Shown here one piece after another: positions 1 through 8,227 of a DNA stretch of 64,000 nucleotides. The notes under the pieces are model-generated. The model worked only from the letters and a program-made list of their open reading frames with translations. It was not told the DNA's origin and searched no databases. The DNA is from Bradyrhizobium sp. B097 (GTDB lineage: Bacteria; Pseudomonadota; Alphaproteobacteria; Rhizobiales; Xanthobacteraceae), in assembly GCF_038957035.1 (NCBI RefSeq), contig NZ_CP152412.1:2414501-2478500 (forward strand). The letters run 5' to 3'. The position numbers and the translations under genes are program-made. The stretch's first letter is position 1, and every line of letters begins with the position of its first letter.

Positions 1-1
1 C

Positions 2-151
2 AACGGACTGCGCGCCAAGGGCGTGCGCGAGGGCCTCGCGCCGGTGACGCTTGGCGAGGTCGCGCGGATTTCCATGATCCTCGATCCGGACGGCAACTGG
101 ATCGAACTGTCCCGCCGCGCATCGATCGTCGGCAGCCTGTCCGATCACTAG
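2..151 (+). CDS. VOC (glyoxalase/dioxygenase fold) family protein, C-terminal 49 residues
   Basis: The reading frame is open from the window edge to a TAG at 149-151, so only the C-terminus is visible. The segment ISMILDPDGNWIELSRR is the last beta strand of the vicinal-oxygen-chelate fold: the D-P-D-G-N-x-I-E-L pattern carries the metal-binding Glu of glyoxalase I and extradiol dioxygenase relatives. Substrate cannot be told from this fragment. The gene belongs to the core region before the tRNA-Gln island. Confidence 0.75.
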   Translation, partial: NGLRAKGVREGLAPVTLGEVARISMILDPDGNWIELSRRASIVGSLSDH

Positions 152-230
152 ACGTCAATGCATCCGACCCCCGGGGCGACGCGGCGGAACGGCACCTCCG
201 GGCGCTTCGCAGTCCAGCCCGGGCCATGAG

Positions 231-374
231 ATGCAAAATTCGAAGAGCAGCACCGGGCCCGGCGCGTCTGAATACAGCCCCCGGGATCGTATGCATGACA
301 AAGGCACGGTAGGCCGGGCAAAGGGCGCATCTGAATATACGCCGGGCGATCGCATGAACGACAAGCGCAAGTAG
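231..374 (+). CDS. Small hydrophilic protein with a duplicated GASEYxPxDRMxDK motif (47 aa)
   Basis: An ATG at 231 opens a 47-codon frame ending at TAG 372-374. The peptide contains the motif twice: GASEYSPRDRMHDKG and GASEYTPGDRMNDKR, separated by about ten residues. It is Gly/Ser/Lys/Asp-rich, has no signal peptide or membrane segment, and resembles small stress-type disordered proteins of rhizobia, though I cannot name the family. No strong ribosome binding site precedes the ATG. The internal duplication with residue conservation is the main argument that the frame is translated; antisense frames here show no such pattern. Function unknown. Confidence 0.5.
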   Translation: MQNSKSSTGPGASEYSPRDRMHDKGTVGRAKGASEYTPGDRMNDKRK

Positions 375-454
375 AGGATCAAGCCTGCATCGAAGTCGCC
401 GGTCTACCCGGCGACTTCAAGATTTGGCCCCTTGGTCGCAACTCCCCGACAGCT

Positions 455-682
455 TCAGTGACGGTGCTTCCAGTTGCCCCGGCCGCGGTACCATCCGTAG
501 TGATGACCGCGATTGCCGTGCCAACCGCCATGTCCGTGGCCGTGTCCATGGCCGCCCCTTACCTGAATGACGGCTGCGTCCTGGGCCGCAATCGGCGCTA
601 TTCCCAACCTCGCGGACGCAGGGCTGACAAACGCCAAAATCAATAACGACACCCCTGCAGTAATCCACTGAACATATCTCAC
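455..682 (-). CDS. Small secreted Gly/His/Trp-rich protein (75 aa)
   Basis: The GTG start at 682 is preceded by a full AGGAGG nine bases upstream, which decides the start. Residues 1-24 form a signal peptide (MRY, a hydrophobic GVSLLILAFVSPASA core, cleavage after ASA). The mature part is rich in Gly, His and Trp (GGHGHGHGHGGWHGNRG), with HG repeats that could bind divalent metals. This composition is common among small exported proteins of Bradyrhizobium and Rhodopseudomonas. It is monocistronic and divergent from the lytic transglycosylase. Function unknown; metal binding is inference. Confidence 0.7.
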   Translation of the reverse strand: MRYVQWITAGVSLLILAFVSPASARLGIAPIAAQDAAVIQVRGGHGHGHGHGGWHGNRGHHYGWYRGRGNWKHRH

Positions 683-865
683 CGAGATATTCCTCCTGCG
701 CGGAATTGCGCGAACTCACAAGGCGAGCATAGCTCCGTTTGTTCCATCTACCTGCCGAAAATGTTCCGGATTTAGGTCAAGACAACCCCGACGAGGTCCG
801 CATCCCAGATTTCTGCCTGCTAGGCGGTGCTGATGCTATGATCGGGTGAACAGATACTCCCTTTG

Positions 866-1918
866 ATGATCGCTTTCATGCAGTCGATTTTCAGGCCGCA
901 GCTGGTTCATCGATTTCCACGAGCGGCGATCGGCTCGGTCTGCCTTCTGCTGTTCGTCCGCTTGGCAAGCGCCGAACCCGTCGGCGACCCAGCCGTGACG
1001 CCGGCCGCGCAAGACGCAGGGCCAGCGCAAGCGGAAACGTCTCGTCCGAATACGAATATCGGAGAGCACAATGGTCAGGCCGATCGGTCGGCGTCGGACC
1101 ATCAATCCTCATCCGTTCCGTCGCCACCGCCTTCGAAGCTCGACGGGCCGCAACAATACTGCAAGGCGTTGGAGCAGGCCGCATTGGAGAACGGCTTGCC
1201 GCCGGATTTCTTCGTCCGGCTGATCTGGCAGGAAAGCAATTTCGATCCCGGTTCGGTCAGTCCGGCCGGCGCCCAGGGTATTGCCCAATTCATGCCCGGC
1301 ACCGCGCGCTGGCGCGGCCTCGCGGACCCGTTCGAGCCGTTGCCTGCCTTGCAGGAATCCGCCCGCTGGCTCCGCGAGCTGCGCGCGCAATTCGGCAATC
1401 TCGGCCTTGCGGCGGCTGCCTATAATGGCGGCCCGCGGCGCGTTCAGGATTGGTTGGCGGGACGTGGCAACCTGCCGGGCGAAACACGCGCTTATGTCAG
1501 GATCATTACCGGCAAGTCTGCCGAGGAATGGGCGCAGGGTTCAGTAGAGGACAGGGTCCACACGGACGCCGCCATGGCCTGCGGTGACATCGTGCGCGGC
1601 ATGCTGATCAGGGCGCTGCCTGCGGCCCCAAGAGAGCCCGTGACAATTGCACAGCAAGCGGCGTGGGGACCCTGGGGCCTCCAATTGGCCGGCGGTCCGT
1701 CGCAATCCAGGGTTCTCGCCGATTACCAGCAGCTCCAGAAACGCTTCGCGCCCGTGCTGGGCGATCGCGCGCCGCTCATTCTGAGATCGCATATGGCCGG
1801 GCCAGGCTCGGCCACCTGGTATCTGCTCCGGGTCGCCGAGACGACCCGTGAGCGAGCCAACCAGCTTTGCGCGCGACTTGAGGCAATCGGCGGGCGCTGC
1901 CTCGTGTTTCGAAACTAG
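866..1918 (+). CDS. Lytic transglycosylase (SLT domain) with SPOR-like C-terminus
   Basis: A 350-aa exported murein hydrolase that would cleave the MurNAc-GlcNAc bond of peptidoglycan in the periplasm. After an N-terminal signal sequence (hydrophobic SVCLLLFVRLASA, about residues 25-38) and a Pro/Ala/Ser-rich linker, an SLT domain occupies about residues 100-200. It shows LIWQESNFDPGSVSPAGAQG with the catalytic Glu in WQESNFD, then GIAQFMPGTA and AAYNGGP, the family's usual motif series. The last 75 residues (LLRVAETTRERANQLCARLE and GGRCLVF) look like a SPOR-type glycan-binding fold. The start is the ATG at 866; a second ATG at 878 is possible. No strong ribosome binding site is seen. Confidence 0.85.
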   Translation: MIAFMQSIFRPQLVHRFPRAAIGSVCLLLFVRLASAEPVGDPAVTPAAQDAGPAQAETSRPNTNIGEHNGQADRSASDHQSSSVPSPPPSKLDGPQQYCKALEQAALENGLPPDFFVRLIWQESNFDPGSVSPAGAQGIAQFMPGTARWRGLADPFEPLPALQESARWLRELRAQFGNLGLAAAAYNGGPRRVQDWLAGRGNLPGETRAYVRIITGKSAEEWAQGSVEDRVHTDAAMACGDIVRGMLIRALPAAPREPVTIAQQAAWGPWGLQLAGGPSQSRVLADYQQLQKRFAPVLGDRAPLILRSHMAGPGSATWYLLRVAETTRERANQLCARLEAIGGRCLVFRN

Positions 1919-2148
1919 TGCCTCGTTATGCCCCGGTTGAGGCTGACCTGAAACAATGGCCCTTCGTCGGTGCGGACCTCGAACGCCAGCAAACTGTGTT
2001 TGTCCGAGGGCGGGTTGTCTTTCGCCATGCTGAGCAACGACTGCATTGCTTCGTGAGCGGCGGTTTCCTCGTCGCGCAGCTCGATACCCTGCCTGTCGGC
2101 ATAGAGTTCCTCGCCGTTGCGGATGTCGAAATAATAGCGGGTTGCCAA
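1915..2148 (-). CDS. DUF6894 family protein (77 aa)
   Basis: The TTG at 2148 is preceded by GAGGGAG and gives a protein beginning MATRYYFDIRNGEELYADRQ, the hallmark N-terminus of DUF6894, followed by GIELRDEETAAHEAMQSL and a C-terminal strand EVRTDEGPLFQVSL. Rhizobial genomes carry many such 70-85 aa cytoplasmic paralogues of unknown function. Longer frames upstream of the TTG lack family similarity. The gene is convergent with the lytic transglycosylase and their ends overlap by 4 bp (1915-1918). Confidence 0.75.
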   Translation of the reverse strand: MATRYYFDIRNGEELYADRQGIELRDEETAAHEAMQSLLSMAKDNPPSDKHSLLAFEVRTDEGPLFQVSLNRGITRH

Positions 2149-2648
2149 TTGCGGCTCCCTCTTTGCGATGGGAGCTGCCCAGGCTCTCGAGTGCCGGCGC
2201 GCTGAAATCACCCGGCAGCGCCGCACTCTGCGTCAGGAGGTCCGAATTTGCTACTCAACAATGATATCGATTCAAGGAACCGCTCACGCGCTCGCTCGGG
2301 CGGCCCGCCTATCGTCTTCCGGCAACGATCTCGAACGCTTGAAGCGCGGCAGATAAATCCCGGAACTGGCAATTGCACCTTGCATAGCTGAGATAAGTGT
2401 ATACTTGTGTTGCATCGACTGGCCTTGAGCCTTGTAGATCGGTCCCAGAGGACCCTTTTCCAAAGACATCGTCGGATGAAAGGGCAGGCGCAGTGCTATC
2501 AGCATTGCAGCCGAAGCTTTCGTCACCTTGTTGATCGGCTGCCGTTTCACGGATGTACTGGAATGGCAGTGCGGCCCGCTCTGTCACCGATAGAGCGGGC
2601 ATTCGTATTTGTGCGCTTGACGTGTCTTCTACCGCGAGAGGTGATCTG
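2149..2648. other. 500-bp stretch without a convincing gene
   Basis: Several overlapping frames of 60-170 codons occur on both strands, but none shows a family motif, signal sequence or ribosome binding site. The right part presumably carries the promoter and leader of the S21 gene, whose GAGAGGTG ribosome binding site lies at its end. Confidence 0.4.
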
Positions 2649-2945
2649 TTGCAGGTTCTTGTCAGGGACAACAATATCGACCAGGCACTGCGCGTCCTAA
2701 AGAAGAAGATGCAGCGCGAAGGCGTCTTCAGGGAGATGAAGCGCCGTCGCTCGTTCGAAAAGCCTTCGGAAAGAAAGATTCGGGAGAAAGCCGAGGCCGC
2801 GCGGCGAGCCCGCAAGCTTGCCCGCAAGCAGGCGATACGGGACGGATTGATTGCGGCTCCGCCGAAGAAGCCCAGATTGCTGGCGCCGAAATTCCCGGCA
2901 CTCAGTCAATTGGCACCGCGAACCAGCGGCCCCCGAGAGAGTTAG
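2649..2945 (+). CDS. rpsU: 30S ribosomal protein S21 (TTG start, 98 aa)
   Basis: Small-subunit protein S21, which sits at the 30S platform near the anti-Shine-Dalgarno end of 16S rRNA. The TTG at 2649 is preceded by GAGAGGTG and yields [20 protein letters not shown], the standard alphaproteobacterial S21 N-terminus, then [32 protein letters not shown] and ARKLARKQ. The C-terminal tail of about 30 residues ([20 protein letters not shown]) is unlike the Gly/Arg-rich tail usual in the main rhizobial rpsU, so this may be a second paralogue. The codons upstream of the TTG show no S21 homology. Confidence 0.85.
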   Translation: MQVLVRDNNIDQALRVLKKKMQREGVFREMKRRRSFEKPSERKIREKAEAARRARKLARKQAIRDGLIAAPPKKPRLLAPKFPALSQLAPRTSGPRES

Positions 2946-3493
2946 TCCTCCGTACCGCAATCCTGTTGGAGGGAGCGTGCAAGATGAAGCAGCGACCTTA
3001 TCGAGGCGATGGATGTCTCCAGGAACGCATCTCTGACGAACTCTGTCGTCGGCGAGCCGTAGACCGGGATGTTCGATCGAAGGACGAGATGCGACGGCAG
3101 CGTGCGCAGAATCTCGCCGGCACGGCCATCAACGCCATGACGGATCATTCGGCCAGCCGGATCGATCAGTCTGCCCGCAAGCATGATCTGCTGGACGGTC
3201 CCAGGGAGTTTCGCTCGTCTCGCCGGGATCGTTGACAATACGGCCGTGCGGCGGGTCGTGCGGCTATTTGCCGTGGCTGCGAAACCGGTTGGCAGGCGAC
3301 GGGAGTCCTGGTCGGTGTCGACGGGATGGCGGAAGCCCGATCACTGATTTGCCCGACGGCGCAAGCCCCCGTCCTCATCTTCAGCTGTCATCGCCGGGCT
3401 TGCCGCCTCCGCTAAAGCTTCGGCACGCCACGGATCTGTGGCCTCGTCGAAGCCTTGGCGTAGACGGGACCGGGCGATCCAGTACGCGAGATC
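2946..3493. other. Intergenic region, no supported gene
   Basis: A minus-strand frame (2942-3238, TTG start, 98 codons) is the only candidate of note. It has no recognisable domain and no clear ribosome binding site, so it is not called. The remainder is GC-rich sequence between two core genes. Confidence 0.4.
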
Positions 3494-5284
3494 CTACCCC
3501 GCCAGCACCGCATCCGCGCCGGTCACGGCCTCGGCGCTCTCCGTCACGGTCTTCTCCAGCGACGGCGCCTGTACCGAGATGTTCTCGGCGAAGAAGCGCG
3601 CCAGTGCGACGTAGCGCTGCGGCTCGGCTTCGCCGTTCGCCTTGGCGGCCAGCGCCTCGCCGGCAAGCATGCAGCCGCCGAGCGTGGCGCCGAACAGCCG
3701 CAAATAGGGCGTCGCGCCGGCCAGCGCCTCGTTCGGCGCGGAGGCCAGCCGCTCGAGCAGCCATTTGCTGGTGCGTCCGAGCGCGGCATGGGCGTCGCGC
3801 AGCTTGGTGCCGGTGGTGCCGAATGCCGGATCATTGGAGGTTTCGACCTGCTTGATGGTGGCGGCGAGCTCGTCGAGCAGCGCCCATACCGAAGCGCCGC
3901 CATTGGCGCCGAGCTTGCGGGTGACGAGGTCGATCGACTGGATGCCGTTGGTGCCCTCATAGATCGAGGTGATGCGGGCGTCGCGGTAATGCTGCGCGGC
4001 GCCGGTCTCCTCGATGAAGCCCATGCCGCCGTGGACCTGCACGCCGAGATAGGCGACCTCGTTGCCGATGTCGGTGGAGAAAGCCTTGGCGATCGGGGTC
4101 AGCAATGCGCCGCGTGCTGCGGCGTCCGCGCGCACCTTGGCGTCCTTGGCGCGCACCGAGACATCGAGCGCGACCGCGGTGGCGTAGCAGATCGTGCGTG
4201 CCGCCGCCGTCATGCTGCGCATCTGCATCAGCATGCGCTTGACGTCGGGATGCACGATGATCGGATCCATCCCGTCGCCCTTGTGGTCGATCGCTTTGCC
4301 GATAGCTTTTCCTTGGCGACGCTCCTGCGCATAGGCCAGCGCCTGCTGATAGGCGCGGTCGGCAATGCCGACGCCCTCGAGGCCGACGCCGAGCCGGGCC
4401 TGGTTCATCATCGTGAACATGCAGCGCATGCCCGCGTTTTCCTCGCCGATCAGAAAGCCGATCGCGCCGCCCTTGTCGCCCATGGTCATGGTGCAGGTCG
4501 GCGAGGCGTGCATGCCGAGCTTGTGCTCGACGCCGCTCGCATGGATGTCGTTGCGCTCGCCGAGCGAGCCGTCGGCATTGACCATGAATTTCGGAACCAG
4601 GAACAGCGAGATCCCCTTGGTGCCGGCGGGCGCATCGGGCAATCGTGCGAGCACGAAATGCACGATGTTGTCGGTCATGTCGTGCTCGCCATAGGTGATG
4701 AAGATCTTGGTGCCCTTGATGCGGTAGGTGCCGTCACCCGCGCGTTCGGCGCGGGTGCGCAGCGCGCCGACGTCGGAGCCGGCGTTGGGCTCGGTGAGCT
4801 GCATGGTGCCGGTCCATTCGCCGGTGACGAGCTTCTCGAGATAGACCTTCTTCAACTCGGCGCTGCCATGGGCGTCGAGCGCCTCGATCGCCGACAGCGT
4901 CAGCAGCGGGCAGAGGCCGAAGGCGACGTTCGATGCGCTCCAGATCTCGGTGCAGGCGGCGTTGATCGCGAGCGGCAGGCCCTGGCCGCCGAATGCCTCC
5001 GGCCCGGACACCGCGTTCCATCCCGCGGCGGTCCAGCGCTGATAGGCGTCGGGCCAGCCGGGCGCAGTCGTCACCTGGCCGTTGTCGAGCTTGATGCCGT
5101 GCTCGTCGCCGACCTTGTTCAGCGGCGCCAGCACATCGGAGGCGAACTTGCCGGCTTCTTCCAGCACGGCAGCGGTGATGTCGCCGTCGAAATCGCCGTA
5201 GTGGCCGGCCGCCACGGCGGCAGCGAGCCCCGCGCCATGATTGAGGGACAGCAGGATATCGTTGATCGGCGCACGGTAGGTCAT
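3494..5284 (-). CDS. Acyl-CoA dehydrogenase, FAD-dependent (596 aa)
   Basis: Flavoprotein that introduces a 2,3-double bond into an acyl-CoA. The start ATG at 5284 is preceded by GGGAGTAACGCC. At about 600 residues it belongs to the long acyl-CoA dehydrogenase class with a C-terminal extension, which includes DmdC (3-methylmercaptopropionyl-CoA dehydrogenase) and broad FadE-like enzymes. Visible motifs are the flavin-contact segment MQLTEPNAGSDVGALRTRAE (about residues 158-177), RVGVG-like ARLGVGLEGVGIADRAYQQAL, QVHGGMGFIEETGAAQHYRD and the catalytic Glu in ITSIYEGTNGIQSIDL. The exact chain length or substrate cannot be read from sequence. It is single, facing away from the tRNA-Gln gene; the plus-strand frame of 537 codons opposite is a GC shadow. 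Confidence 0.9.
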   Translation of the reverse strand: MTYRAPINDILLSLNHGAGLAAAVAAGHYGDFDGDITAAVLEEAGKFASDVLAPLNKVGDEHGIKLDNGQVTTAPGWPDAYQRWTAAGWNAVSGPEAFGGQGLPLAINAACTEIWSASNVAFGLCPLLTLSAIEALDAHGSAELKKVYLEKLVTGEWTGTMQLTEPNAGSDVGALRTRAERAGDGTYRIKGTKIFITYGEHDMTDNIVHFVLARLPDAPAGTKGISLFLVPKFMVNADGSLGERNDIHASGVEHKLGMHASPTCTMTMGDKGGAIGFLIGEENAGMRCMFTMMNQARLGVGLEGVGIADRAYQQALAYAQERRQGKAIGKAIDHKGDGMDPIIVHPDVKRMLMQMRSMTAAARTICYATAVALDVSVRAKDAKVRADAAARGALLTPIAKAFSTDIGNEVAYLGVQVHGGMGFIEETGAAQHYRDARITSIYEGTNGIQSIDLVTRKLGANGGASVWALLDELAATIKQVETSNDPAFGTTGTKLRDAHAALGRTSKWLLERLASAPNEALAGATPYLRLFGATLGGCMLAGEALAAKANGEAEPQRYVALARFFAENISVQAPSLEKTVTESAEAVTGADAVLAG

Positions 5285-5507
5285 GGCGTTACTCCCGACG
5301 AGGCGTTTGGAAATTGTCTTCCCATGAAACCGGCGGCCTCTCAACTGTCCGAGCGGACATCGCCCGGTCTGTTTCGGCCACCGCAGCGTCGCCCTCTATA
5401 ATAAGAGGTGCCGGTATCAACCTGCGGCTTTCGCGTCTTTTCGCGCGCCGCCCTGTTGAAAAGGCCGGACTCACCCTATAGACCGGCGTGGCCTTCGATC
5501 GGCGCGT

Positions 5508-5582
5508 TGGGGCGTAGCCAAGCGGTAAGGCAGCGGATTTTGATTCCGCCATTCGGAGGTTCGATCCCTCCCGCCCCAGCCA
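5508..5582 (+). tRNA. tRNA-Gln (anticodon TTG), CCA encoded
   Basis: The 7-bp acceptor stem TGGGGCG/CGCCCCA pairs 5508-5514 with 5572-5578. The D arm is followed by an anticodon stem GCGGA/TCCGC with loop TTTTGAT (anticodon TTG), and the T arm contains GGTTCGATCC. The discriminator is G at 5579 and CCA follows at 5580-5582. A site-specific integrase gene begins 2 bp further on, so the 3' end of this tRNA is the likely chromosomal attachment site of the island to its right. I did not find a second copy of its 3' end in this window. Confidence 0.95.
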
Positions 5583-5584
5583 TT

Positions 5585-6910
5585 CTAACGCGTTGATTTA
5601 TCAGATCGTTCTTCCTTTGTTCGGTCCGGCATTCTGAATGCGGTCCGCCCCTTATTCTGAACATCTGTTTCCGCTTGGTTCGCAAGCATGTGCGCGTGAC
5701 GTTTCCGAGTCGCCGACAGCATCCGGGCTTCGGTTCGTTTGGCATACCCGGCGTAGCTTTCTCGGGTTCGGTGTGCCGATAGGGCGCGGCCTTGTCCCTC
5801 GGTAAGTTCCGCCTCCTCGAGCTCAGTCATGCCGCCGTGCCGGCAAGCGTCCAGGGTGAACTCTTCGGGTAGGCCTATCTCTTTCCGCATGCGCTGGACG
5901 ATCTTCTGCATGCCAGAGAACGAGTAGGGCTTGAAGACGGTCTTCTTACCCTCGTCCGAACCGCGGCGTTTGGGGACTATCTCCCGCAGGATCATCGGCA
6001 CGCCACGGCGCGTCAGCTTGGCGAGCACTGACTCGGCCTCCTCATAGAATTTGACGATCTCCCCGGAGGGCAGTTGGTCCTCCAGGGGATGGTCGATTAC
6101 GGCGCCGGTCTTGTGGTGCTCGATCCGGATCGTCGGTTTCGGGCCCGTCCGGTAGTCGGTCCATTTGATGTGGCCGGCAATCACGTTCTCTGGGCGCTGC
6201 AGCCACTCGAAGCAGATGACCGCCGCAGCGCCACACTCCGGCTCGCCGCGCTCCACGCAGCCGTGTGCGAACTTGTAGGCCTGTTCCCGCGTGACGGCAT
6301 GCTTCACCAACTTGACCCGGGTCGCCATCGTGACGCCCAGCCAAGGGTTCGGGATGTCTGATGGAAACTCGGCCGGGTGCAGCCGATGCACCACACGCCA
6401 GGCTTTGCGGCAGAGTACGACCAGCTTTTCGGCGGTGCGCAGTCGATTGCCTTTGCGGCCCTTGACGAACGTATCGTACAGCTTGTCCGCGCCAAGCGGC
6501 GTCACAGACTTAATCGGCCAGGCGCCGACACGGTCGCCACGCTTGGTCAACGTGTCGCAGATCTCGCGCATGTTCCATTCGTAATTCCGGCGCGATCGCG
6601 GCTTGACCTTCTCGAGGTAGGCGCGGCTCTGTCTGTATTCTCGGAAGAGCCAATCGATCGTGCCGATCCGGGGTGCGGCTTCGCTCGACACGGGGAGTCC
6701 CTTGAGGGCGTCCATCCATTCATCGAACAGACCGTTCAGCGTCGCCGCCCGGCCCTCTGCGCCGCACGCTTTGGCGTAGTCGGAACCCAACGGTTCGTTC
6801 GGCACCGGACAGTCCATCTTCCGATATCGCGTGGGAAGGTTGTAGTAGAACGCTGTCTTTCCGGACGCCAGTTTCTTCGGGATGACGTGGCGGGGCAGCT
6901 CTACGTTCAC
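5585..6910 (-). CDS. Tyrosine recombinase / phage-type integrase of the tRNA-Gln island (441 aa)
   Basis: Site-specific recombinase that would insert and excise the island at the adjacent tRNA-Gln. The C-terminal catalytic half shows the first Arg in CFEWLQRPENVIAGHI, then CRHGGMTELEEAEL (R-H-x-x) and a second box ALSAHRTRESYAGYAKRT with the His/Arg and a candidate Tyr nucleophile. The N-terminal 120 residues hold a core-binding segment (FREYRQSRAYLEKVKPRSRR). The GTG start at 6910 is chosen because it overlaps the TGA of the upstream excisionase-like gene as GTGA, indicating translational coupling; a longer frame to 6985 exists. The gene reads toward the tRNA, and its stop lies 2 bp from the tRNA CCA end. 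Confidence 0.85.
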   Translation of the reverse strand: MNVELPRHVIPKKLASGKTAFYYNLPTRYRKMDCPVPNEPLGSDYAKACGAEGRAATLNGLFDEWMDALKGLPVSSEAAPRIGTIDWLFREYRQSRAYLEKVKPRSRRNYEWNMREICDTLTKRGDRVGAWPIKSVTPLGADKLYDTFVKGRKGNRLRTAEKLVVLCRKAWRVVHRLHPAEFPSDIPNPWLGVTMATRVKLVKHAVTREQAYKFAHGCVERGEPECGAAAVICFEWLQRPENVIAGHIKWTDYRTGPKPTIRIEHHKTGAVIDHPLEDQLPSGEIVKFYEEAESVLAKLTRRGVPMILREIVPKRRGSDEGKKTVFKPYSFSGMQKIVQRMRKEIGLPEEFTLDACRHGGMTELEEAELTEGQGRALSAHRTRESYAGYAKRTEARMLSATRKRHAHMLANQAETDVQNKGRTAFRMPDRTKEERSDKSTR

Positions 6911-7143
6911 AAATCCGCGGCGATGTCGGTTGCGAGGGCCATTTCCCGCGGCAGAATTGCCGCGTCCAGATCGTCCCTGAGCCATAGCTGCCGGCGCCCT
7001 TCCTTTACGCGGGGCAAAGGATACTCCTTCCCGACACGCTTGAGGAAGGCCTCAGCGGTTGGTTCGCCGCAATACCCGGCTGCGACTGCAGCTGACATAC
7101 GACGTGGCCAGGAACCAGCAGGAATTACCGCAAAACGTGGCAT
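6907..7143 (-). CDS. Excisionase-like small DNA-binding protein (78 aa)
   Basis: A 78-residue protein starting MPRFAVIPAGSWPRRMSAAV, followed by AAGYCGEPTAEAFLKRVGKE and a basic strand LPRVKEGRRQLWLRDDLDAA. This is the layout of AlpA/Xis winged-helix regulators, in which a helix-turn-helix lies ahead of an R-x-W/L-x-R-D-D-L-D-x-A motif. The stop overlaps the start of the integrase by 4 bp (GTGA), so the two are co-translated, as is common for recombination directionality factors. Role as excisionase is inferred from context and fold. Confidence 0.65.
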   Translation of the reverse strand: MPRFAVIPAGSWPRRMSAAVAAGYCGEPTAEAFLKRVGKEYPLPRVKEGRRQLWLRDDLDAAILPREMALATDIAADL

Positions 7144-7467
7144 GAACCGTCGAGACTTGAGCTACTGGAACGGCGTCCAGTCGTGTGGTGCCGATGCATC
7201 TTGCAGATCGCCGCCGACGCTCGAAACCGCGATGGCAGCGAGATCGCGCAACAAGATAGTAGATCGTATTAAAGGGATGGATTGCCGAGCCGCGTCGGGG
7301 TCGCAGCAAGCGCTTATGAGCTTATGATAAGTATTCCTGTGGCTGCGCGCCGCCAGCGAACAAAGCGTTTGTCTCAAGTAGGGTAGGGACCAAACCCTTT
7401 CGAGAGACTGTACCAAAGCACTCCGGATCACGACATCTAGAAAGTTCCATCGAGGACATGAACGTCG
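7144..7467. other. Island intergenic region
   Basis: About 320 bp between the integrase/excisionase pair and the end of the disrupted hipA. Only overlapping frames without motifs or ribosome binding sites are seen. It is less GC-rich than the core and probably contains the promoter of the excisionase-integrase operon near 7144-7250. Confidence 0.4.
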
Positions 7468-8227
7468 TTAGACAGGATGCAAGACGTTGCTCATCATGCG
7501 GACGTGGTTGTCGATTCTCCCGAGCACGGAAGCTGGCACGACGCTTCGCTCGGGCAGCTTCCACCAATGCTCGTTTACGGAAGTTACGACCTCTTCTACA
7601 GCCATCAGTACGACTTTTTCCGGAAGCCGCGCGCGGTTGCTGAATTTACGCCAGACGATCGGAGTGAGCGCCTTGAATGGCTTCTCGCCACCCAAGGAAA
7701 GCGCCATTTGGTCTTTCGGAAGATATGGCACTGAGGACAGCACGTCATATACGGGCGCGAGCGCAGGGGTTCGCCCGTCACCCGGATAGATTGTCGACCA
7801 ATTCTTAAGGTGCATGTCGCCGTTTCCGATGAGTGCGGTAAATGCCAAGCGACGTACGAATTCAATCGCAGCGTCCATGGAGACTGCTGCGTTCAATGCA
7901 CTAGCGATATCGTGGTACGAAGCTCCGTCGTACTTCCGTGAAGGCGGGAGACCGAAAATTTGAGCGAAGTCTTCAATGTGGATGCGTGCGCCTTCGGAGC
8001 CTCGGTCGAAGCGTTTGACGAGAAGCACTCGGCCGGTAGAGAGGGTATTGAACTCTTCGGGAATTCCCTCGAAAGCGGATTTCTCGACCAGCTCGCGTTC
8101 TGGCACGCTCATTCCTAGCGCCTCAGAAAGAGCCAGCATCGCAAATTCGTTTTCCGACAGCCCTATGTGATTGGTGGACGGGAATTTCGCGATGTATTGT
8201 GATCTTCCCCCGAAAAAGTGGACAGGG

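Noticed and set aside
2942..3238. 98-codon minus-strand frame with TTG start
   Set aside because: No ribosome binding site or recognised domain; coding signal too weak to call.
3788..5401. 537-codon plus-strand frame opposite the acyl-CoA dehydrogenase
   Set aside because: It mirrors the high third-position GC of the real minus-strand gene; the translation is low-complexity (Gly/Ala/Asp/His/Arg) and has no motif.
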